A stretch of DNA of 64,000 nucleotides from Microbacterium oxydans (GTDB taxonomy: Bacteria > Actinomycetota > Actinomycetes > Actinomycetales > Microbacteriaceae). Every line of letters starts with the position of its first letter. Position 1 is the stretch's first letter. Shown in pieces: positions 52,759 to 62,647 of the stretch. Under the pieces are notes generated by a model that did no database searches, had not been told where the DNA came from, and saw nothing but the letters and a program-made list of their open reading frames with translations. The stretch covers positions 282,981 to 346,980 of the forward strand of contig NZ_BJOG01000005.1 in the NCBI RefSeq assembly GCF_006540085.1, given 5' to 3'. A program made the translations under genes and the position numbers.

Positions 52759-54297
52759 TCACCGACCTTCCGGTGAGACCGTGGCCTCCGGATGGGCGTC
52801 GCTCAACAGGCTTCCATCCGGCGGTCGACGGTCCCAGGACGGGCGACGGATCGCGTAGAACACGAGGGGTGGTGCGCCCAGCACCACGATGACAGCGCCG
52901 ACGACCCACGGATAGGCCGCGGGAGGGAAGGCGGTGAATCCCTCGGGCGGGATGAAGGCGAGCAGGAATGCCGCAAGACACGCGACGAAGCCGATGCCGG
53001 CGACCAGCGGCAGCGCAGCGACGCGGTACGCGCGGTGCACCGTCGGCTCCTTGCGACGCAGCACGATCGCCGACGCGAACATGAGCATGTACATGATCAG
53101 GTACAGCGCGGCCGCCATGTCGATCAGTGCGACGAACGCGGCACTCACGTTCGGGACCACGATGAAGATCGCAGCGAGGATCGTCACGATCGTGCCCTGG
53201 AGCATCAGGATCCCGGACTGGACCCCAGCCTTGTTGCGCTTCTGCAGCATCGGTGGAAGCAGGCCCGTCTCGGCGGCGGCGAGCACACCCTTCGAAGGCC
53301 CAGCGACCCAGGTGATCACGGAGGCGAGCGCGCCGGCGGCGATCAGCGCCGAGACGGCTGCCGTCGCCCATCCCATGCCCCAGTGATCGAAGTACACACC
53401 GAAGGCGAGCATGATGCCGTTCGTGAGCCCCAGTTCCTTCGACGGGACGGCGACCGAGATCGCCAACGTCGGAAGGATGAACACGAGCAGGATCAGACCG
53501 GCGGCGAGGAACACCGAGCGGGGATACCCCTTGCCCGGGTCCTTCATCTGGTTCACGTGGACCGCGTTGACCTCCATCCCGGCGTACGCAAGCACATTCG
53601 ACACGATCAGGACGATGGACGCCAGGCCGGTGAAAGGAGGGATGATCGCCGATGCTTCGAGCGGGACCTGGCTCTTCTCGCCGCTGAACACCCAGATCGC
53701 ACCGAACACGATGAGCAGCGCGGCCGGCAGGAGCGTGCCGAGGATGCCGCCCCAGGAGCCGAGCTTGGCGAAGAGGTTGCCACCGCGGAGGGTGACGAAA
53801 GTCGAACCCCAGTAGAACACGATGATCACGACCGCCGTGAAGAAGCCTGAACTCGACAACGACGGATCCATGAACACGAACGCGAGGGCACCCGCGATGA
53901 AAGCGAGCTGCGTGGGGAACCACACCACGTTCTGGATCCACTGCAGCCACACCGCGGTGAATCCCCACCTGTTCCCGAGCGCCTCCCGCACCCAGACGTA
54001 GATGCCGCCCTTCCATCCGGTGGCGAGCTCTGCGGCGACCAGCGCCGTCGGCACCAGGAACACGATCGCGGGGATCAGATACAGCATGATGCTGCCGAGG
54101 CCGTACGTCGCCATCGCCGGAAGCGAGCGCAGACTGGCGACGACGACCAGGGTGAGCAGGGCGAGCTGGCCGACCCCGAGGATGGCGACAGCCGGCCGCG
54201 ACACCTGCGTGGCTGCCGACGTGCGCGCGGCTGTGGGGCGCGTCGGCCCCGCTGCCGGAGTCGATTCGGGAGTGGCACCCGTGTTCGAAGTGGACAT
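52759..54297 (-). CDS. gadC: Glutamate/GABA antiporter (APC family)
   Basis: 512 aa, 12 membrane segments. The segment ELATGWKGGIYVWVREALG is typical of the glutamate:GABA antiporter subfamily of APC transporters. It starts 7 bases after the glutamate decarboxylase gene, forming a gadB-gadC operon: glutamate enters, is decarboxylated with consumption of a proton, and GABA leaves. The C-terminal tail ends in acidic and polar residues (SLLSDAHPEATVSPEGR), comparable in position to the pH plug of E. coli GadC. Confidence 0.93.
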   Translation of the reverse strand: MSTSNTGATPESTPAAGPTRPTAARTSAATQVSRPAVAILGVGQLALLTLVVVASLRSLPAMATYGLGSIMLYLIPAIVFLVPTALVAAELATGWKGGIYVWVREALGNRWGFTAVWLQWIQNVVWFPTQLAFIAGALAFVFMDPSLSSSGFFTAVVIIVFYWGSTFVTLRGGNLFAKLGSWGGILGTLLPAALLIVFGAIWVFSGEKSQVPLEASAIIPPFTGLASIVLIVSNVLAYAGMEVNAVHVNQMKDPGKGYPRSVFLAAGLILLVFILPTLAISVAVPSKELGLTNGIMLAFGVYFDHWGMGWATAAVSALIAAGALASVITWVAGPSKGVLAAAETGLLPPMLQKRNKAGVQSGILMLQGTIVTILAAIFIVVPNVSAAFVALIDMAAALYLIMYMLMFASAIVLRRKEPTVHRAYRVAALPLVAGIGFVACLAAFLLAFIPPEGFTAFPPAAYPWVVGAVIVVLGAPPLVFYAIRRPSWDRRPPDGSLLSDAHPEATVSPEGR

Positions 54298-54304
54298 CGT
54301 GGGC

Positions 54305-55675
54305 TCAGTGGTGGAAGGCCGATTGGGGCTTCTCGGTCGGCATCGGCGACTCGAGTGCGTCGAGGTAGGCGACTTCGGTCGCGATCGCCTGCAGAAGCTC
54401 CTCCGCGAGGTCCATGCTCAGCCCGTTGCGCACCACGATGCGCTGCACCGTGATCCGCTCCAGGTCGGCGGGCATCGGATACGCCGGGATCAGCCAGCCC
54501 TTCATCCGCAGCCGATCCTGCAGATGGTAGAGCGTCCAGTTCTTCGTGTGTCCGTCCTTCAGACGCCACGCGAACACCGGGATGTCGCTGCCGTCGTTCC
54601 AGAGCTCGAACGCGTCGAGCTTCGCGATCCCCGCGGAGAGGTACTTCGCGACGTCCTGGGAGGCCTGCTGCACAGCGCGGTACCCCTCGAAACCGAGACG
54701 GAGGAACAGGTAGTACTGCAGCACCACCTGAGCCCCCGGCCGCGAGAAGTTCAGCGCGAACGTCGGCATCTCCCCGCCCAGGTAGCTCACCTTGAACACC
54801 AGGTCCTCCGGGAGCCACTGCGCCTCCCGCCACACCACCCAGCCGAGCCCCGGATACACGAGCCCGTACTTGTGCCCTGACGTGCTGATCGAATGCACCC
54901 GCTCGAGGCGGAAGTCCCACACCAGGTCCGGCTGCAGGAACGGCGCGATCATCGCCCCCGATGCCCCGTCCACGTGGATGGGGATGTCGAGGCCCGTGTT
55001 CTTCTGGATCTCGTCGAGAGCGGCGGCGATCTCGGCCACCGGCTCGTACATGCCCGTGTACGTGACCCCCATGATCGCGACGACGCCGATCGTGTTCTCG
55101 TCCACATACTTCGCCAGGTCGTGACCGTCGAGAGTCTTGTGCTCCTCGCTGATCGGCACGTAGCGCGGCTCGACGTCGAAGTAGTTGCAGAACTTCTCCC
55201 AGCACACCTGCACGGCCGAGGACATCACGATGTTCGGACTCGAGGCATCCTTGCCCGCCGCGCGCCGAGCCTGCTGCCAGCGCCGCTTGAAGGCGAGACC
55301 GCCCAGCATGCACGCCTCCGACGACCCGATGGTCGAGGTACCGATGCTCTTCTCCGCATCGGGCGCGTTCCAGAGGTTGGCCAGCATGTGCCAGCAGTTG
55401 TCCTCGATCGCCGCCGTCTGCGGATACTCGTCCTTGTCGATCATGTTCTTGTCGAAAGACGCGGCATAGACCTGCTTCGCGTCGTCGTCCATCCACGTGC
55501 TCACGAACGTGGCGAGGTTCAAGCGCGCGTTCCCGTCGAGGATCGTCTCGTCCTCCACGATCTGCTTCGCCGTATCGGGAAGCGACTCCCCTGGCGGGAT
55601 GACGTGGCGCGAGGTGAGCGTCGCCTCCCCCGGCCTCGTGAAGATCGGCTGGTCGGCGCTGGAGGGAGTGCTCAT
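54305..55675 (-). CDS. gadB: Glutamate decarboxylase
   Basis: 456 aa. PLP-dependent GAD: the PLP lysine in SISTSGHKYGLVYPG, HVDGASGAMIAPF and GSSEACMLGGLAFKRRW match the bacterial GadA/B family. The C-terminus ends in AFHH; a penultimate His is the residue that in E. coli GadB forms an inactivating aldimine at neutral pH. ATG at 55675 with AAAGGT upstream. First gene of gadB-gadC. Confidence 0.96.
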   Translation of the reverse strand: MSTPSSADQPIFTRPGEATLTSRHVIPPGESLPDTAKQIVEDETILDGNARLNLATFVSTWMDDDAKQVYAASFDKNMIDKDEYPQTAAIEDNCWHMLANLWNAPDAEKSIGTSTIGSSEACMLGGLAFKRRWQQARRAAGKDASSPNIVMSSAVQVCWEKFCNYFDVEPRYVPISEEHKTLDGHDLAKYVDENTIGVVAIMGVTYTGMYEPVAEIAAALDEIQKNTGLDIPIHVDGASGAMIAPFLQPDLVWDFRLERVHSISTSGHKYGLVYPGLGWVVWREAQWLPEDLVFKVSYLGGEMPTFALNFSRPGAQVVLQYYLFLRLGFEGYRAVQQASQDVAKYLSAGIAKLDAFELWNDGSDIPVFAWRLKDGHTKNWTLYHLQDRLRMKGWLIPAYPMPADLERITVQRIVVRNGLSMDLAEELLQAIATEVAYLDALESPMPTEKPQSAFHH

Positions 55676-55945
55676 GTCCGTGACCTTTCGCATCGCTGTC
55701 GGCGTACAGCCAGCGACACGCTCGATCCCATCGCTGGCCGTGTGCCGACCACTATCCCAAGAGCGACGACGCCGCGCCACTCCACTTTCGGCCACATCGA
55801 AGCTCCCCCGGGTGAATTCGGGGCGGAGCGGGACGATCACCGAAGTGACGTGCCTAGCATGTGCGGAGCGGGGCTCCGCCGCGGAGTGGACTCCCGAGAT
55901 CATCGGCTGAGGGCGGTCGACTCAGCCCGAAGAAGGGAAGCATCC
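55676..55945. other. Divergent intergenic region between gadB and the DUF1269 gene
   Basis: 270 bases without a convincing gene. A TAGCAT sequence near 55854 may be the -10 for the DUF1269 gene and TAGTGG near 55752 (minus strand) for gadB; neither has a clear -35. Confidence 0.4.
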
Positions 55946-56440
55946 ATGGCTGAACTCATCGTCATCTCGTTCGACAGCGAGCCACAGGCGGAAGGTGCCT
56001 ACGACGAGATCCTGTCGCTGCAGAACGATCTGGTCGTCGAGCTCGCGGGCCTGGCGCTCGTGAAGGTCGACGAGAAGGGCAAGACCAAGGTCGAGTACCC
56101 GGGTGCAGCGGGGAACATCGGCGTCGGTGCCGCTGGAGGCGCGCTGTTCGGCATGCTGATCGGTCTGCTCTTCTTCGTCCCGTTCGCCGGGCTGCTGTTC
56201 GGCGGCCTCTTCGGCGCGCTGTTCGCCGGGCTGGACAAGACCGGTATCGACGCCGAGTTCCGGGACCGAGTGAAGAACGCGGTCTCCGAGGGCAAGTCCG
56301 CCGTCGTCGTCTACGCGACGAAGATCACGGAGGACAAGTTCGCCGCCGCTCTCGCGCCGTTCAAGGGCACCGTCGTGCAGACCTCCCTCTCGGCGGAGGA
56401 CGAGAAGGAGCTCATCCACGACCTCGGCGGCGCGAGCTGA
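55946..56440 (+). CDS. DUF1269 family membrane-associated protein
   Basis: 164 aa. A soluble N-terminal segment (ELIVISFDSEPQAEGAYDEI), a glycine-rich double membrane hairpin in the middle (GGALFGMLIGLLFFVPFAG then LLFGGLFGALFAG), and a soluble C-terminus (KSAVVVYATKITEDKFAAAL). The family is often near stress genes; its function is unknown. ATG at 55946 with GAAGGGA. It is divergent from gadB and followed by a minisatellite and a strong hairpin. Confidence 0.88.
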   Translation: MAELIVISFDSEPQAEGAYDEILSLQNDLVVELAGLALVKVDEKGKTKVEYPGAAGNIGVGAAGGALFGMLIGLLFFVPFAGLLFGGLFGALFAGLDKTGIDAEFRDRVKNAVSEGKSAVVVYATKITEDKFAAALAPFKGTVVQTSLSAEDEKELIHDLGGAS

Positions 56441-56443
56441 CCC

Positions 56444-56515
56444 GCACTGTCGAGGAAGCCAGCACTGTCGAGGAAACCAGCACGGTCGAGGAAGCCAGCA
56501 CCGTCGAGGAAGAAG
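56444..56515. repeat. 18-base tandem repeat, 4 copies
   Basis: Units start at 56444, 56462, 56480 and 56498 with consensus GCACTGTCGAGGAAGCCA and one or two changes per copy; the last copy runs into the terminator. It lies just after the DUF1269 stop. Confidence 0.95.
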
Positions 56516-56544
56516 GGCCCCGCTCCTGGAGCGGGGCCCTTCTT
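56510..56544. terminator. Bidirectional terminator between DUF1269 and copB
   Basis: 17-bp perfect arms 56510-56526 and 56528-56544; inner pairs probably open to a 5-base loop. It lies between convergent genes and could serve both. Confidence 0.85.
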
Positions 56545-56559
56545 CGCGTCCGCCCGGCC

Positions 56560-58710
56560 TCAGCGATCGAGGATCGCGCGGGTCGTCACCTCGGGCCGCA
56601 GATCGAGCCTCCGCAGCAGCTGGGCGTTGAGCGCGACCACGATCGTCGACAGCGACATCAGGATCGCCCCGACCGACATCGGCAGCACGAAGCCGATGGG
56701 CGCGAGCACACCCGCAGCCAACGGGACGGACAGCAGGTTGTAGCCCGCGGCCCACCACAGGTTCTGCTTCATCTTGCGGTAGGCCGCGCGCGAGAGCTCG
56801 ATGACCGAGAGCACGGAACGCGGATCGTCGCTGGCGAGGATGACTCCCGCCGACGCGATCGCGACATCCGTTCCGGCACCGATGGCCAGGCCCACGTCGG
56901 CCTGCGCGAGTGCGGGTGCGTCGTTGACGCCGTCGCCGACCATCGCGACCTTGCGACCTTCGTGCTGCAGCTCCTGCACCTTCGCGGCCTTGTCCTCGGG
57001 GCGTACGCCCGCGAAGAACCGGTCGATGCCCAGATCTGCCGCGACCGTGTGCGCGACGGCTTCCGCATCGCCGGTGATCATGACCACCTGCACCCCGAGG
57101 GCATGCAGCGCATCGACGGCTTCGCGCGACTCCGGACGGATCTCGTCGGCGAGCTTCAGCGCCCCGATCACCTGCCCGTCCTGCACCACGTGCAGGATGA
57201 TCGCACCGTCCTCGCGCCACTGCTCGGCGACAGGAAGCTCGTCGGACCGCTCCTCCGTCAGCAGGTGCGGGCCGCCGACGCGCACCGTCGTCCCGTCGAC
57301 GGTCGCCGTCACGCCGACCGCCGGCGACGACGTGAAGTCGCGACTCGCTGGCACGGACAGTCTCTTCTCGGCCGCGGCGCGCACGATCGCCTTCGCCAGA
57401 GGGTGCTCGCTGTCGGCCTCGGCGGCGGCGGCGAGCGCCAGCACCCGGTCGGCGTCATGCCCGCCGGAGACCGAGACCTCCGACACGGTCGGTTCGCCCT
57501 TGGTGAGTGTCCCGGTCTTGTCGAACAGGACCGTATCGACGGTGCGCATGCTCTCCAGCGCGAGCCTGTCCTTGACCAGGACGCCACCGCGAGCCGCCCG
57601 CTCGGTCGCGATCGACACGACGAGCGGGATCGCCAGGCCCAGGGCGTGCGGGCAGGCGATGACCAGCACCGTGATCGTGCGGATCACGGCGGCGTCGGGG
57701 AAGCCGACGAGTGTCCAGACGATCGCGGTGATCGCCGCGGATCCGAGCGCGAACCAGAACAGCCATCCCGCTGCCGTGTCCGCGAGGCGCTGAGCGCGCG
57801 AGGACGAGCTCTGCGCCTCGGTCACGAGTCTTTGGATGCCGGCCAGCGTGGTGTCGTCCCCGGTCGCCGTGATCTCCACCCGCAGCCCCGAATCGGTGGC
57901 GACCGTGCCGGCGGTGACCTGGTCGCCACTGCCGCGAGTGACCGTGCGGGACTCGCCTGTCACCATCGATTCGTCCATGGACGCACGTCCGTCGACGATC
58001 CGCCCATCGGCCGGCACGCTTCCGCCGGGCCGCACGATCACGATGTCGCCGACCCGGAGGTCGACTGGTGAGACCACGACGACCTGCCCGTCCTCCACAC
58101 GCTCCGCCTCGTCCGGCAGGAGTGCCGCGAGCGAGTCGAGAGCAGAGGTCGTCTGCGCGAGCGATCGCATCTCGATCCAGTGTCCGAGCAGCATGATCAC
58201 GATGAGGAGCGCGAGCTCCCACCAGAAGTCGAGCTCGTGGTGCAGGACGCCGAGGCTCGCTCCCCACGACGCGAGGAATGCGACAGTGATCGCGAGCCCG
58301 ATGAGCAGCATCATGCCGGGCTTGCGCGAACGGATCTCGCTGACGGCACCCGTGAGGAAGGGCTTGCCTCCCCACACGTACATCACGGTTCCCAGCACGG
58401 GTGAGACCCAGGCCAGGCCCGGCACGTCGGGCAGGGTGTAACCGAGGATCATCGCGAACATGCCGGAGAGCACGACGGTGGGGACGGCGAGGGCCAGCAT
58501 GATCCAGAACAGTCGCCGGAACTGGGCCACGTGATCGCCGTGCCCGCCGTGACCCGCGTGATCGCCGTGACCCGCATGGGAGTCGTGACCCGCATGGGAG
58601 TCGTGGCCCGCATGCGCAGCTGCGCCCTGCGGACGGTCGGGGCTTCCCGGCTCGCTCTGGGCGGTACCGTGCGCCTCATGCGCGGTGTGGTCGTGGTGCG
58701 GAGTGCTCAT
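56560..58710 (-). CDS. copB: CopB-type heavy-metal P-type ATPase with His-rich N-terminus
   Basis: 716 aa from ATG 58710 (GGAGAGGGTG upstream). P1B ATPase: metal-site motif ACPHALGLAIP (CPH, the CopB class), phosphorylation DKTGTLT, hinge GDGVNDAPAL and TGES. The first 65 residues carry His repeats (HAGHDSHAGHDSHAGH) in place of a CxxC heavy-metal domain. CPH-type pumps export copper, often Cu(II). Last gene of the copper operon, 70 bases after the YHS gene. An 18-base DNA repeat underlies the His repeats. Confidence 0.93.
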   Translation of the reverse strand: MSTPHHDHTAHEAHGTAQSEPGSPDRPQGAAAHAGHDSHAGHDSHAGHGDHAGHGGHGDHVAQFRRLFWIMLALAVPTVVLSGMFAMILGYTLPDVPGLAWVSPVLGTVMYVWGGKPFLTGAVSEIRSRKPGMMLLIGLAITVAFLASWGASLGVLHHELDFWWELALLIVIMLLGHWIEMRSLAQTTSALDSLAALLPDEAERVEDGQVVVVSPVDLRVGDIVIVRPGGSVPADGRIVDGRASMDESMVTGESRTVTRGSGDQVTAGTVATDSGLRVEITATGDDTTLAGIQRLVTEAQSSSSRAQRLADTAAGWLFWFALGSAAITAIVWTLVGFPDAAVIRTITVLVIACPHALGLAIPLVVSIATERAARGGVLVKDRLALESMRTVDTVLFDKTGTLTKGEPTVSEVSVSGGHDADRVLALAAAAEADSEHPLAKAIVRAAAEKRLSVPASRDFTSSPAVGVTATVDGTTVRVGGPHLLTEERSDELPVAEQWREDGAIILHVVQDGQVIGALKLADEIRPESREAVDALHALGVQVVMITGDAEAVAHTVAADLGIDRFFAGVRPEDKAAKVQELQHEGRKVAMVGDGVNDAPALAQADVGLAIGAGTDVAIASAGVILASDDPRSVLSVIELSRAAYRKMKQNLWWAAGYNLLSVPLAAGVLAPIGFVLPMSVGAILMSLSTIVVALNAQLLRRLDLRPEVTTRAILDR
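58540..58615. repeat. Imperfect 18-base repeats encoding the His-rich region of copB
   Basis: Successive near-identical units encode HAGHDS-type hexapeptides. Boundaries are approximate. Confidence 0.7.
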
Positions 58711-58780
58711 CACCCTCTCCTCCTCGGAAGATCGATGCCGTGCGGGGCCACGGGTGTGCGCCCCCGCACGGGTGAAACGT

Positions 58781-59041
58781 TCAGGCAGCGGCGGCGTACT
58801 TCGCCGGGTCGGCGTCGAACGCCGGCCCGCACCCCGCGCAGCAGAAGTAGTAGCGCGTGCCTTCGTAGTCGCGGAACAGGCCGGCGGCCTCGGCATCCGC
58901 GATGACGACGGGACTGCCGACCATCACCGGACACTCCGCCATGTCCCCGGCTGCGGGCGCCAGCAGGTCCTTGCGTCCATCGGCGGACACGGCGGTGGTG
59001 CTGTTCACGCTGCAGCAGGAGGCTGCGGGGGAATCGGACAT
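58781..59041 (-). CDS. YHS-domain metal-associated protein
   Basis: 86 aa. N-terminal SPAASCCSVNS with two adjacent Cys, then a YHS domain: AECPVMVGSPVV and GTRYYFCCAGCGPAFDADPAKY, giving Cys residues in CPVM and CCAGC positions. YHS domains often accompany copper and heavy-metal ATPases and may act as metal-binding accessory domains; here it is a separate gene between copA (20 bases away) and copB. ATG at 59041 after GGAGA. Confidence 0.88.
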   Translation of the reverse strand: MSDSPAASCCSVNSTTAVSADGRKDLLAPAAGDMAECPVMVGSPVVIADAEAAGLFRDYEGTRYYFCCAGCGPAFDADPAKYAAAA

Positions 59042-59060
59042 CACATTCTCCTCTGGGGTA

Positions 59061-61388
59061 TCAACGGGTTCCGGGCGTGGAGACCGATGCCGCGCGATCC
59101 TGCGCCGCACCGCTCCGTGCCGGAGAGGGATCCGCCGCCTGGCTCCGGAAGGAGCGCAGCCGGAGGCTGTTGCCGACGACGAAGACGCTGGAGAACGCCA
59201 TCGCCGCACCGGCGAGCATGGGGTTGAGCAGACCGAGGGCCGCGAGCGGGATCGCCGCGACGTTGTAGGCGAAGGCCCAGAAGAGGTTGCCCTTGATCGT
59301 GCCGAGTGTCCGTCTCGAGAGGCGGATCGCGTCCGCGGCGCTGCGCAGATCGCCGCGGACGAGCGTGATGTCGCTCGCCTCGATCGCGACGTCGGTGCCT
59401 GTGCCCATGGCCAGCCCCAGGTCGGCCTGGGCGAGCGCGGCCGCATCGTTGACGCCGTCGCCGACCATCGCGACGACCTTGCCCTCGCGCTGGAGCCGGG
59501 TGACCACGTCGACCTTGTCCTTCGGCAGCACTTCCGCGATCACCTCGGCGATCCCGACCTCCGCCGCGATCTGCTCGGCCACCGCTCTGTTGTCGCCGGT
59601 GAGAAGGATGGGCGTCAGCCCCAGACTCTTCAGCTGCGAGATGGCCTGCGCGCTGGTCGGCTTCACGGTGTCGGCCACCACGAGCACACCACGGGCTTCC
59701 CCGTCCCATCCCACGGCGATGGCCGTCTTGCCCCGACTCTCCGCCTCCGCCTTCGCCGAAGCGAGGTCGGCGGGCAGATGCTGCGACCACTCCGCCAGCA
59801 GCGATTCACGGCCCACCAGCACGGCATGTCCGTCGACGACGCCCTGGACGCCCTTGCCTTCGACGTTGACGAAGTCCTCCGCCGCGGGGAGCGCTCCGAT
59901 CTCCTGGGTCGCGGCCTTCGCCACCGCCTGCGCGATCGGGTGCTCCGAGGCATCCTCCACCGCACCCGCAAGGCGGAGCAGCTCGCGCCTGTCGACCCCC
60001 GCCGCGGTGTGCACCGCGGTGAGTGTCATCCTGCCGCTGGTGACGGTCCCGGTCTTGTCGAGCACCACCGTGTCGACCTTGCGGGTCGACTCGAGCACCT
60101 CAGGACCCTTGATCAGGATGCCCATCTGCGCGCCACGTCCCGTTCCCACCAGCAGCGCGGTCGGCGTCGCGAGACCGAGTGCACACGGGCACGCGATGAT
60201 GAGGACGGCGACAGCGGCGGTGAAGGCGGCCGACGCCGGGAATCCGGCTCCGAGCCAGGCTCCGAGCGTGGCGATGGCGATCGCGATGACGATGGGCACG
60301 AAGATCCCCGACACACGGTCGGCGAGCCGCTGCACCTCGGCCTTCCCGGTCTGCGCGTCCTCGACCAGCTTCGCCATCTGCGCCAGCTGCGTGTCGGATC
60401 CGACGCGCGTGGCACGGATGATCAGACGACCGCCCGCGTTGACGGTCGCGCCGGTCACGGCATCCCCCTCGCCCACCTCCACCGGCACCGATTCACCGGT
60501 GAGCATCGAGGCGTCCACCGCTGAGGTCCCCGACACGATGATGCCGTCGGTGGCGATCTTCTCTCCTGGGCGCGCGACGAACTCATCTCCCGGCTTCAGG
60601 TCGGCGGTGGGGATCCGCGTCTCGATGCCGTCGCGGATCACGGCGACGTCTTTTGCGCCGAGTTCGAGCAGCGCCCGCAGTGCCGCCCCGGCCTGGCGCT
60701 TGGACCTCTTCTCGAAGTAGCGCCCGGCGAGGATGAACATCGTCACCCCGGCGCCCACCTCGAGGTAGATGTTCGCCGCACCGTCGCTGGGTGCCACGGT
60801 CAGTTCGAACGGGTGCGTCATGCCGGGTGCCCCCGCGGTCCCGAAGAACAACGCGTACAGCGACCACAGCAGTGCGGCGATCGTTCCCATCGAGATCAGC
60901 GTGTCCATGGTGGCAGCGCCGTGCCGGAGGTTCGTCCACGCCGCCTTGTGGAACGGCCACGCCGCCCACACGATGACGGGTCCGGCCAGAGCCAGCGAGA
61001 GCCACTGCCAGGAGGTGAACTGCAGCGCCGGGATCATCGCCATCGCGATGACGGGCACGGTCAGGATGATCGAGGCGACGAGCCGGTGCCTGAGGCTGGT
61101 CAACTCCGCGTCCGACGCGTCGGTCACCTCGCCGGCGGGCGTCTTCGCTTCTGGCATCGGGAGAACGGCGGTGTAGCCGGTCTTCTCCACCTCCGCGATG
61201 AGCAGCGCCGGGTCGAATCCCTCCGGTGCGGTCACCTTGGCCTTCTCCGTCGCGTAGTTCACGGTCGCGGTGATGCCGTCGATCCGGTTGAGCTTCTTCT
61301 CGATCCGCATCGCGCACGATGCGCAGGTCATGCCGCCGATCTCCAGCTCGACGCTGGTCGGTGCGGCTGCGGACTGCGTGTCCGTCAT
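59061..61388 (-). CDS. copA: Cu+-exporting P-type ATPase CopA
   Basis: 775 aa from ATG 61388 with GAGGAGATC upstream. One N-terminal heavy-metal domain with GMTCASC (CxxC), eight membrane segments, metal site [12 protein letters not shown] (CPC), phosphorylation [18 protein letters not shown] (HP motif) and [12 protein letters not shown]. It pumps Cu+ out of the cytoplasm. It is the third gene of the operon, 64 bases after the His-rich protein gene. Confidence 0.97.
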   Translation of the reverse strand: MTDTQSAAAPTSVELEIGGMTCASCAMRIEKKLNRIDGITATVNYATEKAKVTAPEGFDPALLIAEVEKTGYTAVLPMPEAKTPAGEVTDASDAELTSLRHRLVASIILTVPVIAMAMIPALQFTSWQWLSLALAGPVIVWAAWPFHKAAWTNLRHGAATMDTLISMGTIAALLWSLYALFFGTAGAPGMTHPFELTVAPSDGAANIYLEVGAGVTMFILAGRYFEKRSKRQAGAALRALLELGAKDVAVIRDGIETRIPTADLKPGDEFVARPGEKIATDGIIVSGTSAVDASMLTGESVPVEVGEGDAVTGATVNAGGRLIIRATRVGSDTQLAQMAKLVEDAQTGKAEVQRLADRVSGIFVPIVIAIAIATLGAWLGAGFPASAAFTAAVAVLIIACPCALGLATPTALLVGTGRGAQMGILIKGPEVLESTRKVDTVVLDKTGTVTSGRMTLTAVHTAAGVDRRELLRLAGAVEDASEHPIAQAVAKAATQEIGALPAAEDFVNVEGKGVQGVVDGHAVLVGRESLLAEWSQHLPADLASAKAEAESRGKTAIAVGWDGEARGVLVVADTVKPTSAQAISQLKSLGLTPILLTGDNRAVAEQIAAEVGIAEVIAEVLPKDKVDVVTRLQREGKVVAMVGDGVNDAAALAQADLGLAMGTGTDVAIEASDITLVRGDLRSAADAIRLSRRTLGTIKGNLFWAFAYNVAAIPLAALGLLNPMLAGAAMAFSSVFVVGNSLRLRSFRSQAADPSPARSGAAQDRAASVSTPGTR

Positions 61389-61452
61389 GGTGATCTCCTC
61401 GATCCTCGCGCTGCCCGTACGACGGCGGGAAGCGCACTTCTTGTGGACGGCT

Positions 61453-62415
61453 TCAGTGCTCGTCGTGCTCGTCTTCGCCCGTGCCCGTCGACGACCCGTC
61501 GGCCGGAGCTTCCGCGTCCAGCACGAACGCTGCGGTGTGCACCGTCCCCTCCACCTGGAAGTCGAGGTAAAGCAGGTATCGTCCCGCGGTGGGCGTCTGG
61601 GCGGTGAAGACCACCTCGGGGCCGGCGACGTCGCCGGGAGCCGGCTCATCGCCGTGCGCGTGGACGTGCAGGTAGGCGAGGTCTCCCTCCCGCAGCGCGA
61701 CGAGGTGGCCGAAGGCGCCCAGGTAGGGCTCGAGCGTCGTGACGGGCACGCCGTCTCGGCTGACCTCGACGGTCAGCTCGCTCGCAGCACCGGCGACGAG
61801 GGCGCCGGTGATCGACACGTCGAAGCCGTCGACGGCCACGCGCCTCTCGGTTCCGGTCGGGGGACGCGGTTGGAAAACGCCCGCGATGTCCACCGTCCGT
61901 GAAAGTGTCACCGGCGTCCCGCCCGTCGCGGTGAAGTCCGCATAGACGCGGTAGGTTCCCGCCGCATCCCAGGTCCACGGCAGCGACCACGTGCCCGTGT
62001 GTTCGTCCCGTTCGGGATGGACATGGCGGTACCCGCTGCCGTCACTGCGCACCACGATCAGGTGCAGCTGCTTGCCGTGTGCGGTCTCATACGAGGTGAC
62101 GGGGGTGCCGGCGGCGTCCCGGATCACGAAGGACAGCTCCCCCGCGACTCCGCTTGCGTCCGGCGCTTCGACCACGCCCATGGCGTATCCCGATGCGGCG
62201 ATGGTCACTCCACTCACGTCGATCTCCTCGTCCATCCCGCTCTGAGTGTTCTGCTCTGCGCCTTGCGGGGACGGCCCGTCATGACCGGCGCCCGCGCGTC
62301 CCATCCAGGACGTAACCGCACTGTCCGGGACGATGGCGCCCGCCGCGGCGAATGCGATGCCGAACACCATCACGAGTCCCGCGCCGTAGAGGCCGAGACG
62401 GCCAGCGGTGTTCAT
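61453..62415 (-). CDS. Exported His-rich copper-locus protein
   Basis: 320 aa. A single N-terminal membrane segment ([23 protein letters not shown]), then two beta-rich halves. The first contains [20 protein letters not shown] and ends [12 protein letters not shown]; the second repeats the pattern with [20 protein letters not shown] and [11 protein letters not shown], ending GEDEHDEH. The paired LHLIVV/HVHP segments are common in actinobacterial copper clusters, where such proteins are thought to bind metal outside the membrane; function not established. Start overlaps the copZ stop (TGATG), so it is coupled to copZ. Confidence 0.82.
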   Translation of the reverse strand: MNTAGRLGLYGAGLVMVFGIAFAAAGAIVPDSAVTSWMGRAGAGHDGPSPQGAEQNTQSGMDEEIDVSGVTIAASGYAMGVVEAPDASGVAGELSFVIRDAAGTPVTSYETAHGKQLHLIVVRSDGSGYRHVHPERDEHTGTWSLPWTWDAAGTYRVYADFTATGGTPVTLSRTVDIAGVFQPRPPTGTERRVAVDGFDVSITGALVAGAASELTVEVSRDGVPVTTLEPYLGAFGHLVALREGDLAYLHVHAHGDEPAPGDVAGPEVVFTAQTPTAGRYLLYLDFQVEGTVHTAAFVLDAEAPADGSSTGTGEDEHDEH

Positions 62416-62624
62416 CAGGCCGGCACCGCCTGGTATCCGGCCTCGTCGACGGCTGCGAGGATCACCGCATCGTCGAGCGGGTGTGCGCTCGTCACGACGA
62501 GCCTGCCGGTCTGTGCGCTGACGTCGATCGAGTCGACTCCGGGAACCTGGCCGACCTCGCTGCGGATAGCGACCTCGCAGTGGCCGCAGCTCATCCCGCT
62601 CACCTGGTACTCGCTCGTGCTCAT
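62415..62624 (-). CDS. copZ: Copper chaperone CopZ (heavy-metal-associated domain)
   Basis: 69 aa. A complete HMA ferredoxin-like domain: SEYQVSGMSCGHCEVAI with the CxxC metal site, then VPGVDSIDV and AVDEAGYQAV. It binds Cu+ and hands it to CopA or a regulator. First gene of the operon; ATG at 62624 has AGAGGAAC upstream and lies about 55 bases after the promoter -10. Confidence 0.95.
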   Translation of the reverse strand: MSTSEYQVSGMSCGHCEVAIRSEVGQVPGVDSIDVSAQTGRLVVTSAHPLDDAVILAAVDEAGYQAVPA

Positions 62625-62647
62625 GACGGTTCCTCTTTCGTTCTCGC

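Noticed and set aside
51009..52892. 627-codon plus-strand frame over tRNA-Arg and nhaA
   Set aside because: Arg/His/Pro-rich out-of-frame shadow of nhaA that also runs through the tRNA and its terminator.
56444..56515. Short regular repeats resembling a small CRISPR array
   Set aside because: The 18-base units are directly contiguous with no spacers and no cas genes are nearby; it is a minisatellite.
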